NCBI GenBank assembly: GCA_015680685.1
Contig: MNCI01022583.1
Location: 569,335 to 633,334 of the forward strand
DNA from: Gnetum montanum
Lineage: Eukaryota; Streptophyta; Gnetopsida; Gnetales; Gnetaceae
Length of the DNA stretch: 64,000 bases
Direction: 5' to 3'
Shown piece by piece: positions 22,691 to 34,930 of this stretch. The notes below the pieces were generated by a model. That model had not been told where the DNA came from. It saw only the letters and a list, made by a program, of their open reading frames with translations, and made no database searches. A program made the translations under genes and the position numbers. Within the stretch, counting starts at the first letter, position 1. Each line of letters begins with the position of its first letter.

Positions 22691-24411
22691 TCATTTATGA
22701 AAATTTTCCTTCTAGGACCATGTTAATATACAAACTTGAGAACCCACACAAGAAATAGCTAGTCAACATGGAACAATGAAAACCTTTCCATGGGTCTAAA
22801 AAGGCTAGTGAATCGATGCCTCATTGGATGAACAACCATGCTCAATCTTTTAGATTTTCTGCTTTCAACTTAGTTGTGGGAAAGATGGTCATCCATGCTA
22901 ACTATATAAGTGGCTCCTTAGATTTTCTACTTTTTTTTTTACACTTTTTTGTTTCACACTTTTTTTGTTTCTATACCATTTTTGTTTTATGCTTTGCGAT
23001 TTTTCCAAATTTTTTGTTTTATAACTTTATTAGTATGTTTTATTTTTCTTGAATATATTTATAATTTCTTGTATATTTTGCTTTATTTTGGTGTGAATTT
23101 TTCTTGTCTTCTAATAAAAATGCTTTATTGCCAATAGGACTCAGTGATGATGTAGCTGGTTACTAATGGTGGTTTGTATCTAATGTTTTTGATTGCTAAT
23201 GTTTGGTTTTTATTTTTGAATTTTGATGATTGATGACTAAGATAGATTTCTTTTTCATGGAATAGGTAGTGAGTCCACATCATCCACCCATCCACCAACT
23301 CTATGGTTTTTCTAGCTTTGGAAGTATGAGATCCCTTTTCATTAATAAAACTTTAATGAACTTCTGGCCTTGATATTTTTCAAACTTGGGAAAGATTAAA
23401 AGGTTTGAAAAGGATGTGACTTCAAGGGAATTCAATACTCTTTGTGCCCCTCTACTTTCTTGAGTGCATGTGTGTTTTTATGGATTTCTTATAGTTCCAT
23501 GTCGACCAATAACAGGAAGTTGAATAAGTCTTTTCATGGTGTGGTTCCCATCTAAAAAATTTATAAAAAACATAAAATATCCAAAAATGAAGACACATGA
23601 TGGGAATTTAAAAAACATCCCTTAGACAAAATAAATAGGCTATAAGCATTGGTTATGAGACTCAAAAGACATGTTACCCATGCCTGAAGGTCCTCTCTAA
23701 CTAAGACACTTTCTCACTTATTTCTCTTTTCTTCTCAAATAAGGAATGATAGTTATCTATGGGAGCATTCTTGTGTCTCGAGGAGGTGGATCGGTCTTGG
23801 AGTGATGATGCAAAGTCATTGAAAGTGGTTGGTTTTGATCTAGAATAAGGTTGGACTTTTATCGAGTCATCTAATCATAACTCCATAAGGGACTTCATGT
23901 GACCATGATTGGGACATCCATTCCATTCTCTATCTTATTCATCAGTGTTCTCCATAAATCACCTCACTATTGGTTTTCATGTTTTTGTTTAATGTCTTAT
24001 TTTGAGATGTTGAAATTCATAGGTAGATTCTTTAGGATTTGCTCCTTACTTTTTTGTAACCATTAATCAACTATGGGGCTCATAGACTTCTTAGTTGAGG
24101 TTATGCAAGGGTAAAAAGGGCATAAGCTTGGTATGGGGAGGACCCACTTCCATAGGTCTTGGTTAGTTAAGTTCCTTATCCTTAGACATTTTGGCAATCA
24201 AATATTTTGCATTCCCCATTGGCTGCATCCAATTGTGTGCTCCTTAAGGCATTTCTCCAAGCAGTCTCCATGTTTTGTGAACTCTCAAACCCTCTTCATG
24301 TATTTCATTATGTTCTTGGAATTTTTGGACTTTCATTTGACTTCAATTTTATTGAAAAAATCCTTATATTTTTTAAATTTTAACTTGGCCAATGATGATC
24401 AATAGCCATGT
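22691..24411 (+). other. post-integrase non-coding block of element A
   Basis: No ORF of note. It starts with a purine-rich tract (TTGTGGGAAAGATGG, about 22873-22888). It then has a T-rich stretch and a block conserved in all five elements, including AAAAGACATGTTACCCATGC (23664-23683), GTGTGACTTCAAGGG and GGGGAGGACCCACTT. Confidence 0.7.
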
Positions 24412-24467
24412 TGACTAGGCCTTGTCGAGGAGGCCTAGTCGATGCATGGGAAAAATTCTATAAATAG
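24412..24467 (+). promoter_or_regulatory. internal promoter-like cassette of element A
   Basis: GACTAGGCCT and AGGCCTAGTC (24412-24421 and 24430-24439) are exact inverted copies. They are followed by TCGATGCAT and the TATA box TATAAATAG (24459-24467). The same AGGCCTAG palindrome lies upstream of the TATA box in the LTR of the related element D. The cassette sits about 450 bp before the ATG of the post-integrase ORF. Equivalent cassettes are at 52769-52818 (D) and 63791-63836 (C). Promoter activity is inferred. Confidence 0.6.
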
Positions 24468-24914
24468 CACTAATCACTTAGGAATTTTTTACCATTTTCT
24501 TCAAACGTAAGGGGAGTTTTTATAATTTTTCAAAGCTCAAAACCTTCCAAAGCTTGTAACTTTCAAACCATTTGTCCAATTCACTCCGTTCTTCAGCCCT
24601 GTAGCTTCTAGAGGTACACTTTACATTGTGGGGGCCACAAACCTTAGGTTTTTGACAGAAATTTTTTTAGAATTTTTCTAACTCCCCCATGGGTTTAATG
24701 AATAAAATAATATTAAATGATCAACCTATGAGAGTTAAACCCTTCCAACACACTCAGGTAACCTATTTAATCAAATAATAATAAAATAATAAAAAAAAAA
24801 CAAACCAACCATGATCACAACTTAGCCAAGTGTAACTACCCCAAGGGATAAGGTATTCCAAATGTTTCAAAGTTATACATTAAGTGCTAATCCTTGGTCA
24901 TGTTGTGATTATAG

Positions 24915-27696
24915 ATGACACCTAGATCGAAATGCTTGTAGGAAAGGGGATCATGTAAACTAAGGAACAAATGACCTAGAGCTGGAAGGGAGTAACAAGA
25001 GCAAGTCCAAGAACAAGTGGAATTTGTTTGACAGATTATTGAGAAAATGATCATAACTAAATAATCAAATTGAGATGAGGTGTCAGGACCAGTGCCAAGA
25101 CTTGAGGTCACATTAACTCAAGCCTAGCTTGATCAAATCAAGCCTTGTGACATCCAACGTTCAATTCTCAAAGAATTAAACTTTGGACCATTCTTAGAAC
25201 ATGCTCCACCAGAAGTCAAGACATAGTTGCATAACTCTCCCATGTGGCCAATGACCACTTCCAGTGGGGAGTGGTACATGGGAGAGACATATCTCTTTTG
25301 GAACAGTAGGCAAGTTAGAGCCACTGTGAAGATGAAGGACATTCAGATGTCCTACTCAGTAGAAGCTATTACGTAGGCCTTGGGGTTGCCTAATATTGGA
25401 ACAAATTTGGTAGAGATATCTACACAAGTAGATCCAGAGGCAAAGAAGGAGTGGACCCAACGATGCTATGGAGTGAACCATAAGGAGTATGGCACACTCA
25501 CCCCAGTAATGTGCATATATTTTAATATAGTAGCCTATCACCTCAATTCGACAGTGAGGCCCAGTAAGGCGATTGCCTTCTTCACCCGTGGATCTACTGT
25601 TCTGAGTAAAAAATTCCCCTTGAACCTTCTACAACTGATCCATCTAGAGATAGAGAAGTGATTTAAGAAAATTGAACATGGAATGAAGGCCTTGTCCTTT
25701 CCTTGCCTCATTAGAAAACTATGCAAAAGGGTAGGAATAGTTCGCTACGCTAACAATACAATCTGGCATACTCCTTCCACCTCTTAGGTAGAAATGATGA
25801 AAGACAAGATTGCTACCACAACCAAGGAAGAGGAGTAGCAACCAACACCTTCACCACCCACTCAAGAAATAACACCAAATTCTCATGTTATCCTTGAATC
25901 AATGTGCGAGATCTAAGAGAAACTCTTGCATGAGCAGGAGTAGCAAGAAGAAATGAGTGATGGTGATCCATTTGTGTATTACATAGCAATGAATCACCTC
26001 AATGAAGTGGCTTGAACCATTAGCTAGATGGAGGAAGGTGGGTCAATCTTTTCAGTCCAAAGAATGTAGTTTCCTACAAGATCAAATCCTAGTGCTTGAG
26101 AGGTAACGATCACTCTCTTATAATAGTAGCAATTCCTAGACATATTTGGGAAGGCCACTACTTTCTCAGTGCATTTGTAGGTGGGCTAAGGGGCAACTGT
26201 CTTGGTGATGCAATACCATGGGTAGGAGATAGCAATAGATGTGATTGTTAATAGAATTTTGGAGGCATTAAATGCACCTACAACATAAGTACTAGACATT
26301 TCTACACTAAGAGATGTGCAGATGTCTACAAGAATAGTTAGCAGCAAATTGAGTGTAGCCTAGCATGAAGAGTTGCTAGATCGACTGGTGGAAACTGGAC
26401 AATCAATTCCAGATTTCTTTGACATTCTAGATAAAATCACTACAGCCTAGTCAGAGCTACTAGAAGTACGGGGAAAATGCATTATCATGGAGGGATAACT
26501 TGAAACATCCTAGGCTCAAAACCAATGCTTGGTTGTGCAGGTTACTAAATTAAAAGCCCACCTTGCTAATCCTATGCTTCTTAGCCCTTCACCGACTAGT
26601 GATGGAGCTTTTCAATAGCTTGAGGAAAAGCTCAAGAAGGCTAAGAACATAAAGGATATGGTGATTTTTAATTAGTCCATGGCTAATGTCACCATGCACA
26701 ATATCCAAAAGGCCTTGGATCAAACTTGCTAGGAGAATGCCACCTCAATAATAGAAAACCATTGTGTATGAAATGTTGATATGTAAAAGTAGCAAATGCA
26801 AGACTTCATCCATCAACAGCAGAAGTAGCTAGCCAAAGTAAACAATGAACTAAGGAGATTAACAATTGAAAATAGAAATCTCTCCATGGAGGAAGTTTAA
26901 GCCCTTTGCTAGAAATCTGTGATAGAGGTAGTTGCTTGGAAAAATGAGGCTCTCAAATTTGAGAGAGTCAAAAATCACTACAAAGATCATGTTGATCTAC
27001 AAAAACAAATAAATGAAAAACATGTTCAGATGATGAAGGTGAAAGTTAATGAGGCCCTGTAGTAGCTCAAGGAAGGAGGTGATGTCTAGAAACCTATCTT
27101 TGATGGGATCAATGACTACAATAAGGTGGAGATCCACATGAAGGAGTTGTAGATTGAGGAGATGATGGAGTACATGGAGCTTGCCAATCTCCATTATGCA
27201 AACTTGAAGATGTTGACTGTTAGACGACCACGATTTAAATTAGAGAAGAAAGTTCAAGCATCATAAAGGCACCAAGTAGAAGATTGAGGTGGCAAATGCA
27301 AAACTTGATGTTTTTAGGTAACACTTCACCGATCAATGGTTTACAACTAAGAACCTGGCTAAGAGACTAAGTGACTACTAGGAGTTACGGAATGCAATAA
27401 ATGCGTTCGATGTTGAATACAAACTTTTCATTGCCTAGTTCATTAATATGAAGGAGCTATTTTCAGCAATCCCCTATCCTTGGGATGTTCCCACACTAGT
27501 CCACATTCATGATGCAGTGTGAAACGATCCTAGGAGTAAAGAGGAGAACATGAAGGCATTATTGGATGTCTTTCATCTTCCACTAGAAGTTGCAGTTGTT
27601 ATAGGACAACCATAACTGCCTCAACCACCATGTGTGCATGAATTAGGAAAAGGTTATTTAGAGCCTTAGGAGCCTCAATTGGTTGGGACTATTTGA
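24915..27696 (+). pseudogene. post-integrase ORF of element A (about 930 codons, broken)
   Basis: Starts at ATG 24915 (MTPRSKCL), straight after TGATTATAG, which resembles a 3' splice site, and ends at TGA 27694. It aligns with 53290-56140 of element D. The first third has a globular, Trp-containing domain: FGPFLEHAPPEVKT, EWYMGETYLFWNSRQVRATV and MSYSVEAIT (25180-25375), KEWTQRCYGVNHKEYGTLTPV and VAYHLNSTVRPSKA (25450-25570). Its layout recalls the 'putative plant transposon protein'/envelope-like domain found after pol in Athila-type elements; this is tentative. The rest is rich in Lys, Glu and Gln with heptad-like spacing (26300-27250), suggesting a long coiled coil. No signal peptide or clear membrane segment is seen. 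Function unknown. Confidence 0.6.
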
Positions 27697-27948
27697 AATT
27701 CTTCCTTGTCTTCACACCTTCAGAGGAATTGTGTTTGTCATTTTTTATCTTGGTGTTCAATTTTGTTGTCTTCAATACCAAAATTTTGTAATGATTATAA
27801 TTCTATACACTTGGGTACTTAGCTTTTGTTGTGTTGTTTATGTGTTATTTCTTGTGTTAATAATCCCATACCTTTCCAAATATTTTGTTAAAAACTTGTT
27901 CCTTTTTTTATTCACTTGAGAATGAGTTTTCATTTAGTCATGGGGGTA
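27697..27948 (+). other. 3' untranslated segment and polypurine tract of element A
   Basis: T-rich sequence ending in GTCATGGGGGTA (27937-27948), the polypurine tract directly before the 3' LTR. The same tract precedes the 3' LTRs of B, D and E. Confidence 0.75.
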
Positions 27949-28849
27949 TGATGAGTCACATTTTTTGGGATGTGTTAATAAGGTCTCTATGACACAACCT
28001 CAGCAACATGACCTCATGAAAGTAGCTGCGTCGATGTAACCCTGTCAACATAGTTGCATCAACATGGGATTTGATGCATTGACATGGCCTCATTGATGCA
28101 ATGTCTATTTTTGCCTATAAATACGCACTCCTCTATCATGTTTATGACATCTTTTGTCATAGTTGTAGTGTAGCTCTTACAGTTTTGTTATTTGAAAGTT
28201 AGAATATTTTTCTAAGTGCCCACAGTAGGAGTCAAAGAATGTACAAATCTTTATTCGAGCACTATTGTACTTGAGCATGGTAGTGTGTGTGACAATAAAG
28301 ATGAGCTTTCTAATAAATCTTACATCACTTTGAAATATATTAATTGTTTATTTATGCATTCAATGTTTTATGCAATTTTCTTTAATTATTTAAGTAATTG
28401 AATAATAAATTAAGATAAATTAAGCCAGATTAAATAGTGATTATATAAGCACATAAGTATGACCACTTTGAGCATACACTTGGCGCTTGGTAATCCTAGT
28501 AACGCTTAACATTTTGTAACCTAGTGTTTTTACATGTGTTTAGGATGTGTATGGCAAGTGGGAATAGATGCTTATGTTAGGATTAGTTAGATGTATCTAG
28601 TTAGATTAAATAAGCAATTTAATTATTTTATTTTATTTATTATTTATTATCCTTAGGTGACTTAAAACACAAAACATAAAAATGATAAAAATCATATGCC
28701 TCAGTTGCACTTAACCAAACCTTTGCAATTCACAAGTGTAATTGGGAAGACAACGATTACATGGTTAATTTCACACAGAATTCAACTAGCTCACACATGA
28801 ACCTTAGTGATTTGTATGGTTCGGTGTAGGATCTACTCATCAGTCATCA
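27949..28849 (+). repeat. 3' LTR of element A
   Basis: TGATGAGTCAC...CAGTCATCA, 901 bp. It has TATAAATAC (28116-28124), a CAATAAAGATGAGC polyadenylation-type signal near 28294, and two iterated U5 motifs (GGTAATCCTAGTA type) near 28489-28530. It pairs with 14060-14961. Confidence 0.92.
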
Positions 28850-28854
28850 ATGCT

Positions 28855-30150
28855 TCATTTATTAGAGCATTTTCATGAACAAGTATTAAATTTCATGAAG
28901 GAAGATGAAGAGGCATACCCTTTCAAAATAAAATTTGTAAATATATGATAGGAAAACATAAAGGGCAATGACCTCATATACTTCCTAAAACATTTGAATT
29001 TTCTATATCTAATGCCAAATTAATTTGGTACTATAATAAATAACTTTTCCCTCATAAATTCTTATAAGTAGGACATCATTATCATATTCTAATGATTAGA
29101 TGATGGGATAATAATGCAAGATTAAAGCTTAATGTTGGAATAAAGAAAGTCTTTTGACCAAAAATTTAAGAGTTTATTCCCTCTCATTTTTTACTATTAG
29201 TTCACTATCAACCACTCATATTCACTATTAATTCATTTACTCTCAATCATCTCAATTCCTACAAAGGTTCAAAATCCAAATCTAAAGAAATTTAAACCTT
29301 ACCAATCAATTCTCAACATGGATCAAATAAGTGAGAAAAAATTATAGATTTTGATAAAATATAAGTTGCTCCTAGTTTTAAAATCTTTAATTTTGAAATT
29401 TTATAAACATTGTATTTTTGAGAAATAGTGAAAAATAAATAAATTTAAGATAGAGAAAGATCCATCACCTAGCATCACTTAGAGGTTATTTATATTTTAT
29501 CAACTTTATGATGATCATTCTAGGAATGTTTAGGTTTACATGCTAAGAAAATAATTATTTTGTTTTTGATGTTTTAAAGTAATTTGAATCTTGGATTGGA
29601 AAGATCACAAGTAAAAAAATTTAATTTTTTGACAATAAATAAGAAACGATAGTTCACTCTATATAGTTTAAAAATTATTATAGAAAAGTTGAAATTAAGG
29701 GATATAAGAAAGTGGTCTATGCTCCTTAGTAAAATGGAGTTGCAAAATGCATGAATAGAACTCTTGTTAAAATGACAAGAAGCATGATGTGTAATGCCAA
29801 TTTGGATCAAGAATTTTGGGTAGAGGTTGTTTCAATAGCATGTTTCTTGATTAATAGATAAGTTGCAACTACACTAAATAGTAAAATGCTAGAAAAGCTA
29901 TGGACAAGTCATTCCTCTTATCATTCTTTCGTAGCGCTTTTAGTTGCCTTGCATATGTTCTAGTGTTGAAGCATAAACATATAGAATTAGATCACAAATC
30001 TAGAAAGTATGTCTTTGTTAGGTATTGTGATAATGTTAAGGGTTACACATTTTGGGATCCTACTAACCATAAAATCATCTAGAGTAGAAGTGTTGTTTTT
30101 CATGAATCCTCTAACCTTATAAAATGCATTACAAGCTTGATGAAAAATCA
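28855..30150 (+). pseudogene. Ty1/copia integrase remnant (right half of the split copia element)
   Basis: Between 29700 and 30115 the frames give a degenerate copia integrase: the NGVAKCMNRTL-type block (about 29740), TRSMMCNANLDQEFWVEVVSIACFLINR (29777-29860) and, in the ORF 29900-30082, YRS-like HKHIELDHKSRKYVFVRYCDNVKGYTFWDP, the conserved C-terminal region. It continues the copia element interrupted by A, consistent with A having inserted there. The RT and RNase H parts are not visible. Confidence 0.72.
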
Positions 30151-31249
30151 TAATGTTTAATTAACTTGTAAAGTATTAATTGTTATGGTTTATATATCTT
30201 ATTAGATTAAAACAGAGTGTGCTTTTCACATCTATTTGTAATGCTACTATGTATTTTTTGCTAGAAATCCTATGGAAGAGGATCCTTGAGTTTTTTAGGT
30301 CATAACATCAACAAGAAGCTTTCAAATCACGAGAAGTGATATATATTGGTTGCACCATCCTTTTTTTTGTGTTTGTCATTTAGAAAAAATCTAGCATCTT
30401 ACTTAAAATATTTTATTGTGTACCATCGTTTTTTCCTTGTCTATGAGCTAAGAAAATTTGATCTACAATTTGATTTTTCATAAAGGAAAAAGAACCTCTT
30501 TGCTAAAATATAGATATATAGAATAAATATATAGCTAATTTAGCAAAATTTGTATTCATTATAGATTTATAATTCCACATGTACATAATTGTTATAATAT
30601 TGCTTTTCTTGCTTTACCCCTAGCTTCAAGAATTTAGAATATTCCATATTTTTTTTTGTTTCTATAACATAAACCATTTTACAATATGTTGCTTGATGAT
30701 TTTATTATTTTGGATATGTTGAAAGGTTTTAAAATATAATTTCAATCGTATTCATAGAATTCATCAAGTAAACAAATTTGTACTTCAAAATGGAGTTACC
30801 TCTTATACGACAATCAATTTCAGATCAAATTCATTAGATGAATAATGTGTATGTTATCATATTAGAATTTTTTCTTTTTATCATATGAATCTATGCTAGT
30901 TTTGAATCTTCTCTAGAGTTATTATCAATAGTATAGAATAAAATGAATAGAAGAAGATATATTTATATTTATCTTGCAAAAGTCAATTAATGTTATTAAT
31001 TTTATTTTATTAAAAAATTAGGCAACATGTTAGAAATTAAAAATGTTATCTTATTAGTATTATTCTAATACTATGTATTAAATATAATAATTAGTTTATT
31101 AAGCTCAATTTATAAAATGAAAACTAAAATTTTATTATATCTATATAGATTTGAAGGATTTGTTAGAAAAATTAACTTGTGTAAAATACATCAGCATCAA
31201 GAACTCTTCTGTCAGTTAACTCATGTATAGTTGTGTTGTGCCTTTTTAA
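30151..31249. other. AT-rich sequence, nothing recognised
   Basis: Very AT-rich with only short ORFs. It may contain the 3' remainder of the copia element, but no RT motif, LTR end or polypurine tract was found. Confidence 0.45.
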
Positions 31250-31283
31250 TGATGTCTACATTGATCGGTGTGGATTTCCTTAG

Positions 31284-32191
31284 TGGTGAAGCATTGTTTG
31301 TCAAGTATATCAATTAGCTATGATAGCAAAGATGCTACATCACATTTGCTATATCATAGCTATCTTGATGCATCCCTATCAATGCAACTTGAGATGCACT
31401 AACACATATGCATCGATGCAATCTGCTTATTTTCTTATAGATATTCAAGCATCTATCATGTATTTACCACCATTGGTTAATAGTATAGCCACACTCTTGT
31501 AGTTTTCTTCTATAATCTTAGTAAATAGTTAGTGAGTGCTTGCAGCATGGATTTAAGTCAATTATACATTATCTTATTCAAGGGGCATTGTACCTAGACA
31601 TAATTCATGATTGGTAATAAGATCAAGATTGATTCATATTCATTGTAGCAATTTCACTTAGAATAGATTTACTTTTAATACAATTTTCTTTTTATATACT
31701 TAATTAATATTTATATTTTCATACATATTAATCAATTGGTGAAATAAGCACAATTAGTTTCAAGCGTAAACATGTATTCACTTGGTAATACTAGTAATGT
31801 TATTACTTGCTTCACCCAATAACATAACACTTGGTAATCCCAATAATGAGTATGTGCATTCAAGACGTGTACGACAAGTTGGGAATGAACACTAATCACT
31901 GTTAGGATAGTTTAGGATTTATCTTTTTATTATCAATTAGATTAAATAATTAATTTCTATGTTATTATTTAGTTTAGTTCAAGACTTTAACAATGTTAGT
32001 AATCATATGCCTCACTTTGAATTAAACTATATGTGATAGAGTTACGACTAGTCTAAGTGAGAAGACATCAATCTACGATCAACACTTAACAATCTAGATA
32101 ACACACTAGTTCCATTCATGAAATTTGATTGGATTGTGCATGAATGCTTGTGATTGTATAGTTAGGCATAGGGGACACTTGTCACTCATCA
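31284..32191 (+). repeat. 5' LTR of element B
   Basis: TGGTGAAGCATTG...CACTCATCA, 908 bp. The U3 contains the inverted repeat AGCTATGATA ... TATCATAGCT (about 31316-31362). Iterated U5 motifs occur near 31780-31840. Confidence 0.88.
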
Positions 32192-32192
32192 T

Positions 32193-32210
32193 TGGTGCCA
32201 TTGCTAGGGA
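32193..32210 (+). promoter_or_regulatory. primer binding site of element B
   Basis: TGGTGCCATTGCTAGGGA, directly after the LTR, tRNA-Asp type with a few changes. Confidence 0.75.
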
Positions 32211-32325
32211 TGGTACTAGTGATCTAGATTAGTTATATTATAAATGATGTATGTAAGGGCATTAAAAATTTATATTTTAGGAAATATTAATATTTTAAGT
32301 CACACACACATTATTAATGGAAAAC

Positions 32326-34300
32326 CTGTCTTCTTTACATAGGATCGATAGTCCATCACATGATGAGAACACTAGTAGGAGTAATGATAGGATCTTTATT
32401 AAAGAGAATTAAAGTGAACTATTGGAAGAAAGAGTCTCATATACTCATTCAGATCCTTATTATCAAAGGCTATATTTAACTATTGTAGAAAATCCTAGAG
32501 GGGATGGAACAAGTCCTAGAACAAGGAGGGCCTCAAGGCCTAGTACCTCTAGCAAACCCAGAAGAGATGAAGCTAGGAACCATAGGGGAAGATATAAGAG
32601 TCATAGTAGTTCTCCCAGTTCACCATCTTCCTCTTCATCTTCACCATCTAGTTCTAATGAAGATAAACATAAATATAGAGATAGAGCTCCACTAAGAGGT
32701 CAATATAAAGAAAAAATAAAGGTCAAAGAAAAGACATCAGGTATCAAATGAAGCATAGATGAAACCATGACCATTGGACAAATAGAAATAGAGAATATGA
32801 CCATGACATGTCTAATGATGATAAACCTGTGTTGGCCACTCAAAGTATGATATAGATTAGGGAGGTAGTTAGAATACCCCATAGGAATTAAAGAGAAAGC
32901 CACATCAAATGAATTGATATGAATAACATTTCTAATTTGAGGGAGGTTATAATTTTGATCCAAAACAATTTTTACAAGCCTTCCATGATGCATGCACCTT
33001 GTAAAATATTGAAAGTAAGTGGCAAAAGCCTAAGATTTTCCCTAGGATACTAATAAAAGAAGTTAAATGTTGGTATAGATTGTTGGAACCAAATTTAATC
33101 CACCAATATTTCACAATGTTTGAGCTTTTCAATGAGAAATATCAAGCCTACTCATGAATATCTAATGTATGAAACAAATGCAAGGGTGGAAGGAAGAAAA
33201 CTATGAATCCCTTGATGTAGCCTTGGGAAAGTACTATTCTCTACTGTATATATGCCCAAGTCATGGATTTTCTCACAAAGAGAAACTTTTTTACATCATA
33301 GATGGGCTTTGTAAGAAAATTAGGAAGACCCTTGGGATTTATGGACAAGGAAGATTATTAAGACTAAGAACTCATTAGATACAAAGGTTAATTGGACATG
33401 TGGCAAAAGAAGGAGAGTTATACAAAAGGGAGAGCATAGAGGAATATAATTGAGATCCAACCCTTCACAAAAAGAGATCCATATTTAGGACTAGGAAGAA
33501 GAGGTAGCTTATGATGAGATGATTTCATACAAAACTATGTCAATACAAAAATCTATCACTGAAATTGAAGCAAGGATAGCTAAGATATGGGAATTAATGA
33601 ATATAAAAGTTACCACCAGCTTAAAAATCATAAAGGAGAAGGTAAGTCAAGCAGGATCAATTAATTAAGACAAGAAAAGAGAAAAAAAAGAAAACAAGTA
33701 GGGATACTTATTGAAAAAAAAAGGAAAAGTAGTTGTAGTCGAAGAGGTTGCAAACTTAGATTCAAAGAAGGAGAATGGATGTGACATTTATCAATATAAA
33801 CATCCAAAGGGCTATTACCCATTTATGTTACATTTACAAGATTTTGGGGCTTTTGCTTTGAAAAAGAAAATGCCTAAGAAATTACCTTATCGACAAGGTA
33901 ATTATAGATAATCCTATAACCAACAGCACTATCCAAGTGGGGCTCCTTATCAACCTCAAGACTACTATTAATAACAATGGAAAAACTCACAGTCATGGGG
34001 GATGCCATCATCAAACTAGCAATATTTCTATGGCCAACTAGACCCTTATGGATACTATGTTCAACAACCTATTTCTCCTAATGGTTCTACTGCCTATGCC
34101 TCAACTCACTACTACTACCCTCCTGAATATCTTTAACCCAAACATCTCTTGTGGAATCACCATCCCATGCCTTTTACCATCTATCATATTCTCAATGCTC
34201 TCATACTTCCCTCCAACGTATGTCACCACTAACAATGCAGGAAGAATTAACACCATAACCTCAGTAGAAGAATGTCACTTGGATTGTGAACATACAAAAA
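32326..34300 (+). pseudogene. gag of element B (broken)
   Basis: The start codon of the C and E copies (ATGTCTTCTT) reads CTGTCTTCTT at 32326. An Arg/Ser-rich N-terminal part is open (32422-32751: PRGDGTSPRTRRASRPSTSSKPRRDE then a run of Ser/Pro). A capsid-like block with AFHDACTL and EVKCWYR follows (about 32975-33080), then LDVALGKYYSLLY (33211-33249), a zinc-knuckle-like CDIYQYKHPKGYY (about 33780-33820, second Cys lost) and the Tyr/Pro/Gln-rich tail (33900-34200). Multiple stops. Compared with A and D it lacks the same N-terminal block and instead has the Arg/Ser-rich segment, shared with C and E. Confidence 0.82.
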
Positions 34301-34930
34301 AATGATAGTGCTAGTAGTCCTAACCAAAAGCCTTAGAAATATTCTCTCTTTAAGATGGTTTTCACATGTGTGAATAAAATTAGTAGACCTACTAGCTTAT
34401 TAGAACTAGTGTAAGTGCAATATGGTGCAACCTCCTTCCTTACCAAAAAAAATGCCTTCAAATCCTATGAAAAATCTAACAATTGTCACCTCTTTAGAAT
34501 AAAGCATAAAAGTTGAACATGGCATGGTGGAAAGATAGAAATTTCCATCATTACTTATAATGATAAAGGGTGTAACTGTGGATTGAAATTTCAAAGTATT
34601 AACATGATCCTTATACCAACCACAACAAACTTGAGGAAGAATTGTGTGTGCAAAACCATGTCTGCACAATAGCCACTAAACCAAAAGACACCCAATGACT
34701 AGAAAATGAGAATACCAAACTATCCAAAATATGCATGGAAACATCTTCTAGTCCAATTGAATATATGTCTCCAAATCTTTGAAACCTTATTATCATTGAT
34801 GTTAAATGTGCTAAAAAGAAAAAATATAAATCACTAAAGATGATAAATGGAAAACTTATGGTGTATAATCAAGAAAATACGCAGTCCATTTTTTGAATGC
34901 TCATACATAAGTTTATAATGAGGGAGATGT
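34301..34930 (+). pseudogene. protease-RT linker remnant in element B, followed by the pol deletion
   Basis: KKMPSNPMKNLT, then SLLIMIKGVTVD and FKVLT-SLYQPQQT match, in degraded form, the segment between protease and RT of element D (IVYSDNRCNC onward). After about 34930 the sequence jumps to the post-integrase block (GAGGGAGATGTCCCAGTTTG), so RT, RNase H and integrase are missing. Confidence 0.6.

Larger units (their letters stand above)
14060..28849 (+). mobile_element. element A: full-length Ty3/gypsy element, target duplication ATGCT
   Basis: A 14.8-kb element bounded by LTRs of about 900 bp (TGATGAG...CATCA). The 5 bases before it (14055-14059) and after it (28850-28854) are both ATGCT, a clean target-site duplication. 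Order: 5' LTR, tRNA-Asp-type primer site, gag, protease, RT/RNase H, integrase, a 2.2-kb region with a promoter-like cassette, a post-integrase ORF, polypurine tract, 3' LTR. The gene order and primer site match the Athila-type group of plant Ty3/gypsy elements. All ORFs carry stops, so it is inactive. It lies inside a copia element and itself hosts a solo LTR. Confidence 0.93.
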
